This document shows positions 27,460-35,845 of a stretch of DNA of 64,000 nucleotides, one piece after another (positions within the stretch are counted from its first letter, which is position 1; every line of letters begins with the position of its first letter). The translations under genes and the position numbers were made by a program. Under the pieces are notes generated by a model. It saw only the letters and a list, made by a program, of their open reading frames with translations, was not told the origin of the DNA and ran no database searches. Source of the DNA: an uncultured Gammaproteobacteria bacterium. GTDB taxonomy: Bacteria; Pseudomonadota; Gammaproteobacteria; PS1; Pseudothioglobaceae. The DNA lies in assembly GCA_902556205.1 (NCBI GenBank), contig CACDVH010000001.1:62001-126000 (forward strand). Reading direction: 5' to 3'.

Positions 27460-28337
27460 TTAGAGACTTTGGTGCTATCGTTTTTTGCATTTTAATGGCC
27501 TACCTTGTTGCTATATCAGCTTCAGTTGACGGGGCAATTTTTTCTGGGCTTCCAGTAATTCTTTTGTGCGCTATTGTCAGTTTTGCGACGCATTGGATCA
27601 TTGCAGTACCCTCGTTAATTACAAGCTCAGAAAAATATTTTGACTTTACAGGAATGGTTGCTACGCTTCTTCTTGTTTTAACTTCAATGTTTGCGCTCTT
27701 GAGTTCGGGCGCCGAAGCATCAATTCGTTCAGTTTTCGTTGCTACCTTTGTATCTGTTTGGACCTTAAGATTGGGAATATTTCTTTATAAAAGAATAGTG
27801 AAAGCTGGCGAAGACAGAAGGTTTAGAGATATAAAAAAATCACTTCCAAAGTTTTTAATGACGTGGACCTTGTCAGCGCTTTGGGTCTTCTTAACGACTG
27901 TAAATGCAATTACTTTAATCGCGCTGAACCCACTTGAGCCAATTGGAGTATTTTTTGTTTTTGGGGCGCTATTGTGGTTATTAGGTTTTGGTTTTGAGGT
28001 GATTGCTGACAGACAAAAAAAGCACTTCAGTGAGCAGTCTGAAAATAAAGGCAGTTTTATCACTCAGGGCCTTTGGTCTATCTCTCGTCATCCAAACTAT
28101 TTTGGAGAAATTATTCTATGGACAGGGATTGCAATTATCTCGCTACCATTTCTATCCGGCTGGCAGTTTGTGACCTTAGTCTCTCCTATGTTTGTGTTTC
28201 TCCTCTTGACAAGAATAAGCGGACTTCCTTTTTTAGAAGAGAAGGCTGAAAAAAAATGGGGCGAAAACAAGGACTATATTGAATACAAAAAAAGAACGCC
28301 AATACTAGTGCCATTTTTTGGAAAAAAACAACAATAA
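27456..28337 (+). CDS. DUF1295 membrane protein (steroid 5-alpha-reductase-like fold)
   Basis: The 293-residue protein has about seven hydrophobic helices and the DUF1295 C-terminal signature, with SRHPNYFGEIILWTG near residue 210 and GLPFLEEKAEKKWG near 248, followed by a basic YIEYKKRTP tail. This fold is shared with steroid 5-alpha reductases and isoprenylcysteine methyltransferases, which act on lipid-like substrates in the membrane. In this cluster it could reduce or saturate a modified acyl intermediate; that is inference. It is coupled to the preceding gene by a 4-bp overlap and followed by the SOUL gene after 12 bp. Confidence 0.85.
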   Translation: MIRDFGAIVFCILMAYLVAISASVDGAIFSGLPVILLCAIVSFATHWIIAVPSLITSSEKYFDFTGMVATLLLVLTSMFALLSSGAEASIRSVFVATFVSVWTLRLGIFLYKRIVKAGEDRRFRDIKKSLPKFLMTWTLSALWVFLTTVNAITLIALNPLEPIGVFFVFGALLWLLGFGFEVIADRQKKHFSEQSENKGSFITQGLWSISRHPNYFGEIILWTGIAIISLPFLSGWQFVTLVSPMFVFLLLTRISGLPFLEEKAEKKWGENKDYIEYKKRTPILVPFFGKKQQ

Positions 28338-28349
28338 ATTAACTTTACC

Positions 28350-28871
28350 ATGGCTCTTGAAACCCCTAAATACGAAGTAGTCTCGGAATATGACGGATTT
28401 GAAATCCGTCGTTACAGTGAAATGATAATTGCCACGACATCGGTTCGTTCAGATTACAAAGGCTCTACATCATCTGGGTTCAGAAGAATTGCTAACTACA
28501 TTTTTGGTGGCAATGACAAGGAAATGAAAATCGCAATGACCGCTCCAGTAATTGCTGACTGCCCCTCTGATAATCGAGAGAGCTATAATATTTCCTTTGT
28601 GATGCCTAGTGAGCACTCATTGAAGGATCTTCCTAGGTCCAACACAGAAAATGTTTCAATTCAAAAAGAATCCTTGGGCGAGGTTGCAGTATTCCCTTTT
28701 GGGGGTTGGGCGACAGAGTCTAGAAGCAAGAGCTTTCAAAAAAAATTTGCAACACTTCTCCAGCAAAATAACATTAAAACAAGCGGAGGCTTTATGGTCG
28801 CCCAGTTTAATGCTCCTTATGTAATTTCCATGTTTCGCAAAAACGAACTTATGGTAAGAATTAATAGATAA
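28350..28871 (+). CDS. SOUL/HBP haem-binding family protein
   Basis: The 173-residue protein starts with the SOUL signature TPKYEVVSEYDGFEIRRY, continues with GFRRIANYIFGGN and the block KIAMTAPVIAD, and ends with ISMFRKNELMVRI. SOUL proteins bind haem or tetrapyrroles with modest affinity. There is no signal peptide, so it is cytosolic. As the last gene of the lipid-modification cluster it may buffer porphyrin that would otherwise generate singlet oxygen, or serve a haem step; both are inference. It ends 8 bp from the convergent zur, with no clear terminator between. Confidence 0.88.
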   Translation: MALETPKYEVVSEYDGFEIRRYSEMIIATTSVRSDYKGSTSSGFRRIANYIFGGNDKEMKIAMTAPVIADCPSDNRESYNISFVMPSEHSLKDLPRSNTENVSIQKESLGEVAVFPFGGWATESRSKSFQKKFATLLQQNNIKTSGGFMVAQFNAPYVISMFRKNELMVRINR

Positions 28872-28879
28872 CTATTTTT

Positions 28880-29296
28880 TTATTGGCATTTATTGCAGAC
28901 GCCATTAATCTCAACGGCCTGGGAATCATTAACTGCAAACTGGTTACTGTTAGGCAATGAGAGTTGTGCTGAAAGCTGACAAGACTCTTGTACTGATTTG
29001 CAGCTCGTGCAGTGAAGCAGCACATGGAAATGGTTAGTATGATTATCATTACAAACCAGATAGGTATTGCTTGAGTCCATTTTATGAACAACACCGACTT
29101 CAATCCAAAAGTCTAAAACCCTATATATTGTGCTAATATTAAACGAATGACCTTTGTCTTTAAGAGAGTCCCTAAGATCATAAGCTGAAAGATTTGTTTT
29201 GGAGGAGCACAGTTCATCAATAATTGACATTCTTTGAGGTGTTGCGCTTCGTCCCGCCTCTACACACTTAGATATTAATTGTGTCCTGCTAATCAT
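28880..29296 (-). CDS. zur: Zinc uptake regulator of the Fur family
   Basis: Zur represses zinc-acquisition genes when zinc is plentiful. The 138-residue protein has the Fur-family winged helix with ATPQRMSIID near 18 and ISTIYRVLDFW near 55. The metal region HTNHFHVLLHCTSC follows, with a C-terminal NGVCNKC, so the structural zinc is probably held by the two Cys-x-x-Cys pairs. The long Cys-rich tail and the operon context favour Zur over Fur or PerR. It is the last gene of a five-gene zinc operon and overlaps DUF3299 by 8 bp, so it is probably autoregulated through the operator upstream of the ZrgA-like gene. Confidence 0.87.
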   Translation of the reverse strand: MISRTQLISKCVEAGRSATPQRMSIIDELCSSKTNLSAYDLRDSLKDKGHSFNISTIYRVLDFWIEVGVVHKMDSSNTYLVCNDNHTNHFHVLLHCTSCKSVQESCQLSAQLSLPNSNQFAVNDSQAVEINGVCNKCQ

Positions 29297-29858
29297 GAGG
29301 ATCCTCTAGGTTATAGTTATAATCTTCGTTGGCATATTCTTCGTCACTAAAATGAAGCGTTTCAATAACAGCATCAGTAATTGTATATCCGCTATCTGCA
29401 AGATCAAAACTTTGCGATCCTACAGATATTCTCCCATAAACGATTATTGGCATGTACAAATCACGAAACTTTGTAGGACTGCCGGTGACATCTACAAGTA
29501 AAGTTTGATTTAAAGGTGGAGGAGGCACATGGATACACTGTCCCGCCTCAGGAACTAGTAAAAACTTACTGATATTAGTGCCCTGATACTCAATTGGAAC
29601 CATAAACCCAGCAAGGGCAATATCCTTGCCCTCTACAGAATTGTTCAGCCTAGTGCCCTCTGCGGCCAATTTAGCTTGAAACTCTTCACTCATGTACATC
29701 TCATAAGTTAGGTCTTCAGGAATAAAATCATATGCATCATCTGGTTCAAGGCTTAACCAGTTGTTTTCTATAGTAGTCAAGTACTCATCTGTGACCACAA
29801 TCGCAGAAGAGCTCAGGGAGAGAAAAATAAAACCGATAACTAATAGCCTCTTTATCAT
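29289..29858 (-). CDS. DUF3299 exported protein of the zinc operon
   Basis: The 189-residue protein carries an N-terminal signal peptide (to about residue 20, IKRLLVIGFIFLSLSSSA) without a clear lipobox cysteine. The body has GFMVPIEYQGTNISKFLLVP and CIHVPPPPLNQTLLV, the two hallmark segments of DUF3299. Homologues sit beside the same ABC transporter and His-rich protein in Pseudomonas (the PA4063-PA4066 group) and in Vibrio zrg genes, where they are zinc-repressed. It is likely a periplasmic zinc-handling protein; the biochemical role is not established. It abuts the permease gene. Confidence 0.85.
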   Translation of the reverse strand: MIKRLLVIGFIFLSLSSSAIVVTDEYLTTIENNWLSLEPDDAYDFIPEDLTYEMYMSEEFQAKLAAEGTRLNNSVEGKDIALAGFMVPIEYQGTNISKFLLVPEAGQCIHVPPPPLNQTLLVDVTGSPTKFRDLYMPIIVYGRISVGSQSFDLADSGYTITDAVIETLHFSDEEYANEDYNYNLEDPHD

Positions 29859-31106
29859 TTAACTCAATGCCTGATGTAAATTCTTTCTAAAGACCATCGC
29901 TGCTGGAATTAAACCGCTTAATACGCCAGACAATAAAATAATACTGAAGACTTTAATTTCATTTAGGCTAATCCATTTAAACGAGGGGGAAACACCTAAA
30001 GCCAAATTAAGCTGGTTAGTTGCAAAATAGGTAACTGCAGTTACAAGAATAATTGCACCAATTATTGCGACCAGGCCAATTACAAGTGATTCATAAATTA
30101 CCATGGCGGCCAAAAATTTGGGAGAGGCTCCATTGGCCCTGTATATTGTCATTTCTTGTTTTCGGTTGTCTAGACTTGCAATAATTAAGGTGACCATTGC
30201 AATAAGGCTAATTGCAATTATTATCCAGCTTAAAAGCTGAAACCCTTTGTCAACTAATCCAACTATAGACCAAAGTTCAGACAAGGCTATTCCGGGAATA
30301 ACGGCGGATATAGCTTCCTCTGGATATTCTCTGATATTCTTGCTAAAGTTAAATATAGTTAGCTTTGATTTAAGGCCCACAAAAGCAGCCGTAACTGTTT
30401 TTGGGTTTAGGGCATCAGGCGGAAGAGACGACAAGTCAATATCCTCAAGACTAAATACTTTTTTTCCGCTTTTCCAGCCTAAATGAAGAAGCTCATAGCC
30501 CTTTAAATCGAGGAAAACAACCTGATCGATTGGGGTGCCTGTTTTATTAAGAACACCCGTCACTTTAAATGAAAAGTCATCATGTTTGCTCCCTAGGGAC
30601 TCAATTGAGCCATGAGTGATTTGGATCTCTGAGCCAACACTATAGTTGAGTTTTTCGGCAACATCAGAGCCTAAGGTTGCCTCAGATAGTTCGGCGAAAG
30701 GCACTCCTTTTGAGAAAGTTAGGGGCTGATTATTTCCATACCTAATGTGCTTAAAGTAGTTTGGCTCAGTAGCTACAACTCTATAGCCTCTGTGACTATC
30801 TCCTAATGCAATTGGAACCAGCCAACTAATATCACTTCTTTGTTTGACATCATCGATAGTTTTTGTTGTGATGTTGTTTGTCGGCCTGCCCAGATGGAAG
30901 ACTGTATATAAAACTAATTCGAGAGAGCTGGACCTTGGACCAATAATCGCATCAACACCAGAAATGCTTTGATTAAAGCCCTCTTCTGCGCCTTGTTGAA
31001 TTCTCTCAATGCTGAGCAACAGAACCATCGAGGCCATTAAAGATATTGTTACAAGCGAAGTTGGAATAATTCTTGAACGCATTGATTTAAGCAAAAGACT
31101 AAGCAT
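29859..31106 (-). CDS. MacB/FtsX-type ABC transporter permease of the zinc operon
   Basis: This 415-residue inner-membrane protein has the MacB/LolC-like layout: one N-terminal helix (about 15-32), a large periplasmic domain with SGVDAIIGPRSSSLELVLY and further core segments, then three C-terminal helices (about 290-315, 335-360, 385-405). Such permeases usually act as mechanotransducers rather than classic importers. It overlaps the ATPase gene by 8 bp, so the two form one transporter. In homologous zinc-repressed operons the complex is proposed to support zinc acquisition; the mechanism is unknown. Confidence 0.87.
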   Translation of the reverse strand: MLSLLLKSMRSRIIPTSLVTISLMASMVLLLSIERIQQGAEEGFNQSISGVDAIIGPRSSSLELVLYTVFHLGRPTNNITTKTIDDVKQRSDISWLVPIALGDSHRGYRVVATEPNYFKHIRYGNNQPLTFSKGVPFAELSEATLGSDVAEKLNYSVGSEIQITHGSIESLGSKHDDFSFKVTGVLNKTGTPIDQVVFLDLKGYELLHLGWKSGKKVFSLEDIDLSSLPPDALNPKTVTAAFVGLKSKLTIFNFSKNIREYPEEAISAVIPGIALSELWSIVGLVDKGFQLLSWIIIAISLIAMVTLIIASLDNRKQEMTIYRANGASPKFLAAMVIYESLVIGLVAIIGAIILVTAVTYFATNQLNLALGVSPSFKWISLNEIKVFSIILLSGVLSGLIPAAMVFRKNLHQALS

Positions 31107-31758
31107 AGTGTTTATTAAAGTCTATTACAGAGTCAAAGTAGGGTGCAATTGAGGCATCATGGCTGACCATAATAATGGCCTGTTTGGAGGCGTCAAAAGT
31201 TTCCATCACCTCATTTAGAAACTTTTTAGTTGTATCAGAATCTAGGGCGGAGGTTGGCTCATCCGCAAGAATTAAGTCTGGCTTACCCAGAAGAGCTCTA
31301 GCTGCTGCAACCCTTTGCTGTTGGCCAACACTTAAGCGATTTACTGGCGTATTTAAAACTTCTTTATCTAGACCTAACGAGTCTACCAGTCTATTAATTT
31401 CTTGATTTAGATTGCCAACCCTGGATTTTCTAGATTGAGAGAATCTAATTCCTAATCCTATGTTTTCAGAAACACTTAAAAAAGGAATAAGGTTTAATGT
31501 CTGAAAAATATAGCCGATATGATTGGCTCTGAGCCTATCCAAAAGCAGAGAAGACATTGATGTGTAATCTTGGTCATCAAATTTAATGTCACCAACCTGA
31601 AGCTGCAATGCCCCAGCAATCAGGCTCAGTAAGGTTGTTTTACCACAACCTGAAAAACCACTAATTAATAATCTCTGTCCTCTTTCAATCTCTATTTCTG
31701 GAAATACAATTTTTTTACCGTGCTGATAATGGTATTCCAGACCTAGCGTTTGTAACAT
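31099..31758 (-). CDS. LolD/MacB-type ABC transporter ATPase of the zinc operon
   Basis: This 219-residue cytoplasmic ATPase has Walker A SGFSGCGKTTLL near 35, the Q-loop region IGYIFQTLNLIPFL, the signature LSVGQQQRV near 144, Walker B LILADEPTSALD near 165 and the switch histidine in MVSHD. It belongs to the LolD/FtsE/MacB subgroup. It drives the adjacent permease. It lies 11 bp after the ZrgA-like gene. Confidence 0.92.
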   Translation of the reverse strand: MLQTLGLEYHYQHGKKIVFPEIEIERGQRLLISGFSGCGKTTLLSLIAGALQLQVGDIKFDDQDYTSMSSLLLDRLRANHIGYIFQTLNLIPFLSVSENIGLGIRFSQSRKSRVGNLNQEINRLVDSLGLDKEVLNTPVNRLSVGQQQRVAAARALLGKPDLILADEPTSALDSDTTKKFLNEVMETFDASKQAIIMVSHDASIAPYFDSVIDFNKHYA

Positions 31759-31769
31759 CAGATCCTCAT

Positions 31770-32390
31770 TTAAAATATTACTTTATTAACATCTGATTTT
31801 AGGCTCTTTGTTAGAGCTTTATTGTTTATTACTGCCTCAAAGTTTAAAGTTTCAAGTTCGCTAAAGCGATCAAACGCATTGATAGCTAGGCTCTTTAACT
31901 GGCTTGGATTGCTACAAGCAAACTCATAAGATAATTCAACGTCTTTGTGATCTCCTTCTGTTGAGACGCTGTGAAGACCAGATTTAAAAGAAGTTAGATT
32001 GCAGCCAGCCCCTTTGGGGAATTCAAATAATTGCGAGTAATTGTTAAAAGTAGCTAAAGTTTCATCTGAAACAGTTAGCTCTTCGTGATCATCATGCTCT
32101 TCATGGCCATGATCATCGTGTCCTTCGTGCTCGTCATGGTCATCATGCTCGTCATGCTCATCGTGCTCGTCATGCTCATCATGCTCATCATGTTCGTCAT
32201 GCTCATCATGTTCGTCATGGTCATCAAGCAGCTGGACTATTGGCATTTCGTAAGAAATAGCAACCTGATTTTGACTAATTACCATTGATAAATTATTTAG
32301 TCCGTGGACATGTGCATTGGCGCGCCTTGCCTCTTCAGCGCTTGCAAAAGATGAAACTAATAATAACGACAGAAAGCTAAGTTTAAGCAT
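31770..32390 (-). CDS. ZrgA-like histidine-rich periplasmic zinc-binding protein (DUF2796)
   Basis: The 206-residue product has a signal peptide ending near residue 18 (VSSFASA). The mature start, ANAHVHGLNNLSM, is typical of DUF2796/ZrgA proteins. Residues 56-104 form a Asp-His-Glu repeat with more than fifteen histidines, a strong zinc-chelating stretch. A C-terminal domain follows with a conserved Cys pair region (GCNLTSF and EFACSNP). It is first in an operon with an ABC transporter, DUF3299 and Zur, matching zinc-starvation operons of Vibrio and Pseudomonas. Its promoter carries a 16-bp palindrome. Its role is probably capturing zinc in the periplasm and handing it on. Confidence 0.88.
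   Translation of the reverse strand: MLKLSFLSLLLVSSFASAEEARRANAHVHGLNNLSMVISQNQVAISYEMPIVQLLDDHDEHDEHDEHDEHDEHDEHDEHDEHDDHDEHEGHDDHGHEEHDDHEELTVSDETLATFNNYSQLFEFPKGAGCNLTSFKSGLHSVSTEGDHKDVELSYEFACSNPSQLKSLAINAFDRFSELETLNFEAVINNKALTKSLKSDVNKVIF
32079..32225 (-). repeat. 9-bp tandem repeat coding the Asp-Glu-His zinc-binding stretch
   Basis: On the reverse strand, units of the form GAYGARCAY recur in frame about eight times and then become degenerate (DDH, EGH, GHE). The copies differ mainly at third codon positions, so the array is under selection for the protein repeat but prone to copy-number change. Confidence 0.88.
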
Positions 32391-32419
32391 GGGAGCCTCT
32401 TTAAAGATAAAAACAGGAC

Positions 32420-32453
32420 AATATAACGTAAACGCAATACTATTGCAATAGTA
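32420..32453 (-). promoter_or_regulatory. Promoter with overlapping 16-bp palindrome, candidate Zur operator
   Basis: On the reverse strand a -35 box TTGCAA (32448-32443) and a -10 box TATATT (32425-32420) are separated by exactly 17 bp. The -35 box is the centre of a perfect palindrome, TACTATTGCAATAGTA, at 32438-32453. A repressor bound there would block RNA polymerase. As the operon encodes Zur, Zur is the natural candidate. The site differs from the E. coli Zur consensus (GTTATAnTATAAC), so the match is by position and symmetry, not by sequence identity. Confidence 0.65.
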
Positions 32454-32466
32454 CGCAACTTATTAA

Positions 32467-34221
32467 TTAGCTTGTGATAGCAGTTATTGTTGCAAAGTTT
32501 GAGAAATACCGAGGCAATATAAAGTCCATAAAGTGCGATACAGTTGCGGACTTTTCATTAAAAAACTCAGAAGACAATGATTTATTATTAAACGCATTTG
32601 ATGCTTTTTCAAGGCTTAATAGCATTTGCCAAGATGCTATTATGGTGCCTGCCATCATGAGTGTATCAAAAGCCAGTTTTCCAATAAGCTCCTTATTGTC
32701 AGCATGATTCAGAATGATCGAAACTGTTTTTTCAAAATCTTCAATAGCACTGGTAAAACGCTTTAATTGAGAGTCTGAAACCATATCTGCCAGCATTGGG
32801 TTCATAGCAAATTCACGCATATCAGCAATTAGCTCGTTGGCGCCAAGCCCACTATCAGTAATGATTTTTCTGCCCACAAGGTCCATTGCTTGAATGCCGT
32901 TTGTTCCCTCATAGATTGGCAAGATTCTTGCATCTCTAAGAATTTGAGCAATACCCGTCTCCTCGACATAGCCCATTCCGCCGTGGCACTGAAGACTAAC
33001 CGAAGCAACTTCTTGTGCAGTTTCTGTACACCAGCCTTTGACAATTGGGGTTAAAAACCCAAGCCTTCTCTCGTGCATTTCTAGGTTTTCGAGCGGGAGG
33101 TTGCTTAAGGAGTAGTCAACCTCTGCACAAGCAGCATAAGTCAGTGCTCGAGAGCCCTGCGTGATTGACTTCATATTGGCAAGCATTCTTTGGACATCTG
33201 GATGTCTAATAATGGGTCCAGGCTCCTTAAAGCCGGGAGCAACACCTTGAACTCGTTCATTACAAAAACTAAGTGCCTGCTGATAGGCCCGCTCAGATAC
33301 TGAGACGCCCTGGAGCCCAACAGTAAGTCTTGCATTATTCATCATTGTGAACATGCACTGGATGCCTTTGTTTTCCTCACCAACCAAATAGCCAATTGCA
33401 CCACTTTCTTCACCATAACTCATGACACATGTGGGACAGGCATGAATGCCAATTTTATGCTCGATGGATAGCGCTTTTAAGTCGTTTAGTTGTCCAAGAG
33501 AGCCGTCATTGTTAACGAGCAACTTAGGTACTAAAAATAAAGAAATGCCCTTAATTCCAACAGGAGCATCTGGCAGACGGGCTAATACCAGGTGAATAAT
33601 ATTCTCGGCCATATCGTGCTCACCCCAAGTAATATAAACTTTTTGCCCACGAATTAAGTAGTGATCACCATTAGGAGTGGCCTTAGTTTTAAGTGAGCCA
33701 ACATCAGTTCCAGCGTCGCCTTCAGTGAGGTTCATTGTTCCACTCCATTCGCCTGAAATTAGTTTGGGGAGGTAGCGCTGTTTAATCTCCTCACTTGCAT
33801 TCAGAGTGATTGCTTCGACTGCTCCTTGGGTAAGAAGGGGGCATAGTCCCCAAGACATATTGGCAGAATGCCACATCTCTTGAACACTTGCAGCAACCAC
33901 AAATGGGACGCCCTGTCCTCCATAGGTTGGTGAAAATTGGAGTGAGCCCCAACCTCCCTCAACAAAGTGCTTATAGGCTTCTTTGAAGCCAGATGCAGTT
34001 GTCACTTTTCCAGAGCCATCTATTTTTAGGCCTTCAGAATCACCAGGCTTATTGATTGGCTCTATCTCCTCTTTTGCAAGCTTTCCAGCGGCCTCCAGGA
34101 CTGTGTCAAGAATTTCAACAGTGGAGACATCTAAACCAGTTTCATTACAAAGTTTTTCAATTTCAACAACTTCTTTCAATACAAAGCCCATGTCTTCGAC
34201 AGGCGCAGTATAGTTTGACAT
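32467..34221 (-). CDS. Acyl-CoA dehydrogenase, long form related to DmdC
   Basis: This FAD enzyme introduces a double bond into an acyl-CoA. The 584-residue protein has an extra N-terminal segment, the acyl-CoA dehydrogenase core with MNLTEGDAGTDVGSLKTKA near 165, GQKVYITWGEHD near 193, a C-terminal QCHGGMGYVEETGIAQILRD block, YEGTNGIQA near 435, and a further 130-residue C-terminal domain. This long class includes Pseudomonas FadE-like enzymes and the methylmercaptopropionyl-CoA dehydrogenase DmdC; sequence reading alone cannot separate them. It is the last gene of a five-gene operon and overlaps the ligase gene by one base (TAATG). Confidence 0.9.
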   Translation of the reverse strand: MSNYTAPVEDMGFVLKEVVEIEKLCNETGLDVSTVEILDTVLEAAGKLAKEEIEPINKPGDSEGLKIDGSGKVTTASGFKEAYKHFVEGGWGSLQFSPTYGGQGVPFVVAASVQEMWHSANMSWGLCPLLTQGAVEAITLNASEEIKQRYLPKLISGEWSGTMNLTEGDAGTDVGSLKTKATPNGDHYLIRGQKVYITWGEHDMAENIIHLVLARLPDAPVGIKGISLFLVPKLLVNNDGSLGQLNDLKALSIEHKIGIHACPTCVMSYGEESGAIGYLVGEENKGIQCMFTMMNNARLTVGLQGVSVSERAYQQALSFCNERVQGVAPGFKEPGPIIRHPDVQRMLANMKSITQGSRALTYAACAEVDYSLSNLPLENLEMHERRLGFLTPIVKGWCTETAQEVASVSLQCHGGMGYVEETGIAQILRDARILPIYEGTNGIQAMDLVGRKIITDSGLGANELIADMREFAMNPMLADMVSDSQLKRFTSAIEDFEKTVSIILNHADNKELIGKLAFDTLMMAGTIIASWQMLLSLEKASNAFNNKSLSSEFFNEKSATVSHFMDFILPRYFSNFATITAITS

Positions 34222-35834
34222 TATTCTCCTCCCAGGCTCTTTACAGTAGCCCTAAGCTCGTGCTTTTGAATTTTCCCAGTTGCAGTTTTTGGAAGTGGAC
34301 CAAAAACAACTTTTTTAGGCCGTTTAAATTTAGCCATATTGTCTTTACAAAAAGCTATAAGTTCATCTTCAGAGGCTTCTTGATTAGGTTTGAGCTCAAC
34401 AAAAGCACAGGGCACCTCGCCCCAAGTTTCATCTGCCATTGCAACAACTGCAGCCTCACCTACTGAGGGGTGTTGATAAAGAACATTTTCGACTTCAACT
34501 GATGAGATATTCTCTCCACCTGAAATGATAATATCCTTTGATCTGTCCTTAATCTGAATATAGCCATCATCATGAATGACTGCAAGGTCGCCACTATGAA
34601 ACCAGTCATCAGCAAAAGCCTCTTTCGTGGCTTTGGGATTATTCCAATAGCCCATCATGCAGGTATTGCAGCGTATCACAATTTCACCAATGGTTTCTCC
34701 ATCATGAGCGACGCGCACTCCAGTATCCTGATCTATCACGCTAACATCTTCAGTCATAGGGAATCTAACCCCCTGTCTCGAGCTCAACTTGGCAAGCTCT
34801 GCTGGGCTCTTATTAAGCCACGATGCCTGAGGGGCTGCTTGAAGTATATGACCATAGGTCTCTGTAAGGCCATATACATGCATTACATTAAATCCAAGCG
34901 ACATCATGCTTTCTAAAACTTTCGCAGGAGGAGGTGCTCCAGCGGTCATGACTTTGATTTCCCTATCAAATGATTTTTTTATCTCTTTAGGTGCATTGGC
35001 AAGCATATTAAGCATAATCGGAGCGCCGCCAAAATGAGTCACACGGTATTCATCAAGCAAGGCAAATACTTTTTCTGGATCGAAAGACCTAAGGCAAACC
35101 ACAGTTCCAGCAAGCGCAGCCATTGTCCAGGCGTGCCCCCAGCCGTTGCAGTGAAATAGAGGGACTGAGTATAGATAGATAGGATGGTTAGGAAGATTCC
35201 AGCCTACCACAGTCCCCATGCTCATTAAATAGGAGCCACGATGATGATACACCACGCCTTTAGGCTTTCCCGTTGTTCCAGATGTATAGCTTAGTGATAG
35301 CGGGCTCCATTCATCGCTTGGCATGGTCCAGTTATAAAGCGGGTCACCGTTTTCAATAAGTGACTCATAGTCTAATATGTCAGCAGAAACATCTGGAGCT
35401 GAGCTAGCAAAGGAGTCATTAATTAAAACGATTTTTGGACTTACTGAGGCAATAGAAAGTGCCTCAGAAGCAACGTCATAAAGTTCTCTATCAACGAAGA
35501 GAATTTTTGCATTGCTATCATCAAAAATGTAGGCTATTGTTGGCGCATCAAGTCTAATATTTATCGTATTTAAAATAGCTCCGGCCATTGGAATCGAAAA
35601 ATGGGATTCAAACATTTCTGGAGTATTGAATGCTAATACTGAAATCGTATCTCCTGTTTCAATTCCAAAGCTGTTAAGGCTCGAGGCAACTCTAACACAT
35701 CTCTCTCTGGTCTGACTCCAGGTGTATGTCCTGTCCTCATATATAACTGACTTATAGTCGCCATAAACATCAGCTGTTCTATGTAAAAAAGAGATGGGAG
35801 TTAGGGGGACAAAATTAGCAGGATTTTTGTTCAT
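34221..35834 (-). CDS. AMP-forming acyl-CoA ligase
   Basis: This 537-residue enzyme activates a carboxylic acid with ATP and CoA. It has the P-loop YTSGTTGKPKGVVY near 185, the adenylate motifs YGLTETYGH near 325 and WFHSGDLAVIHDDGYI near 410, DRSKDIIISGGENIS and the catalytic lysine in KTATGKIQK near 523. The N-terminal PLTPISFLHRTADVYGDY is typical of the AAE/FACS subfamily acting on short- to medium-chain or unusual acids, and differs from the AlkK-like family that holds most characterised DmdB enzymes. In this operon it probably performs the first committed step. It is 11 bp after the HADH/ECH gene. Confidence 0.9.
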   Translation of the reverse strand: MNKNPANFVPLTPISFLHRTADVYGDYKSVIYEDRTYTWSQTRERCVRVASSLNSFGIETGDTISVLAFNTPEMFESHFSIPMAGAILNTINIRLDAPTIAYIFDDSNAKILFVDRELYDVASEALSIASVSPKIVLINDSFASSAPDVSADILDYESLIENGDPLYNWTMPSDEWSPLSLSYTSGTTGKPKGVVYHHRGSYLMSMGTVVGWNLPNHPIYLYSVPLFHCNGWGHAWTMAALAGTVVCLRSFDPEKVFALLDEYRVTHFGGAPIMLNMLANAPKEIKKSFDREIKVMTAGAPPPAKVLESMMSLGFNVMHVYGLTETYGHILQAAPQASWLNKSPAELAKLSSRQGVRFPMTEDVSVIDQDTGVRVAHDGETIGEIVIRCNTCMMGYWNNPKATKEAFADDWFHSGDLAVIHDDGYIQIKDRSKDIIISGGENISSVEVENVLYQHPSVGEAAVVAMADETWGEVPCAFVELKPNQEASEDELIAFCKDNMAKFKRPKKVVFGPLPKTATGKIQKHELRATVKSLGGE

Positions 35835-35845
35835 AGGCGGAACTG

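Noticed and set aside
32079-32225. Repeats in the zinc protein gene considered as a non-coding satellite
   Set aside because: The 9-bp unit keeps the reading frame and varies at third codon positions, as expected for a coding repeat.
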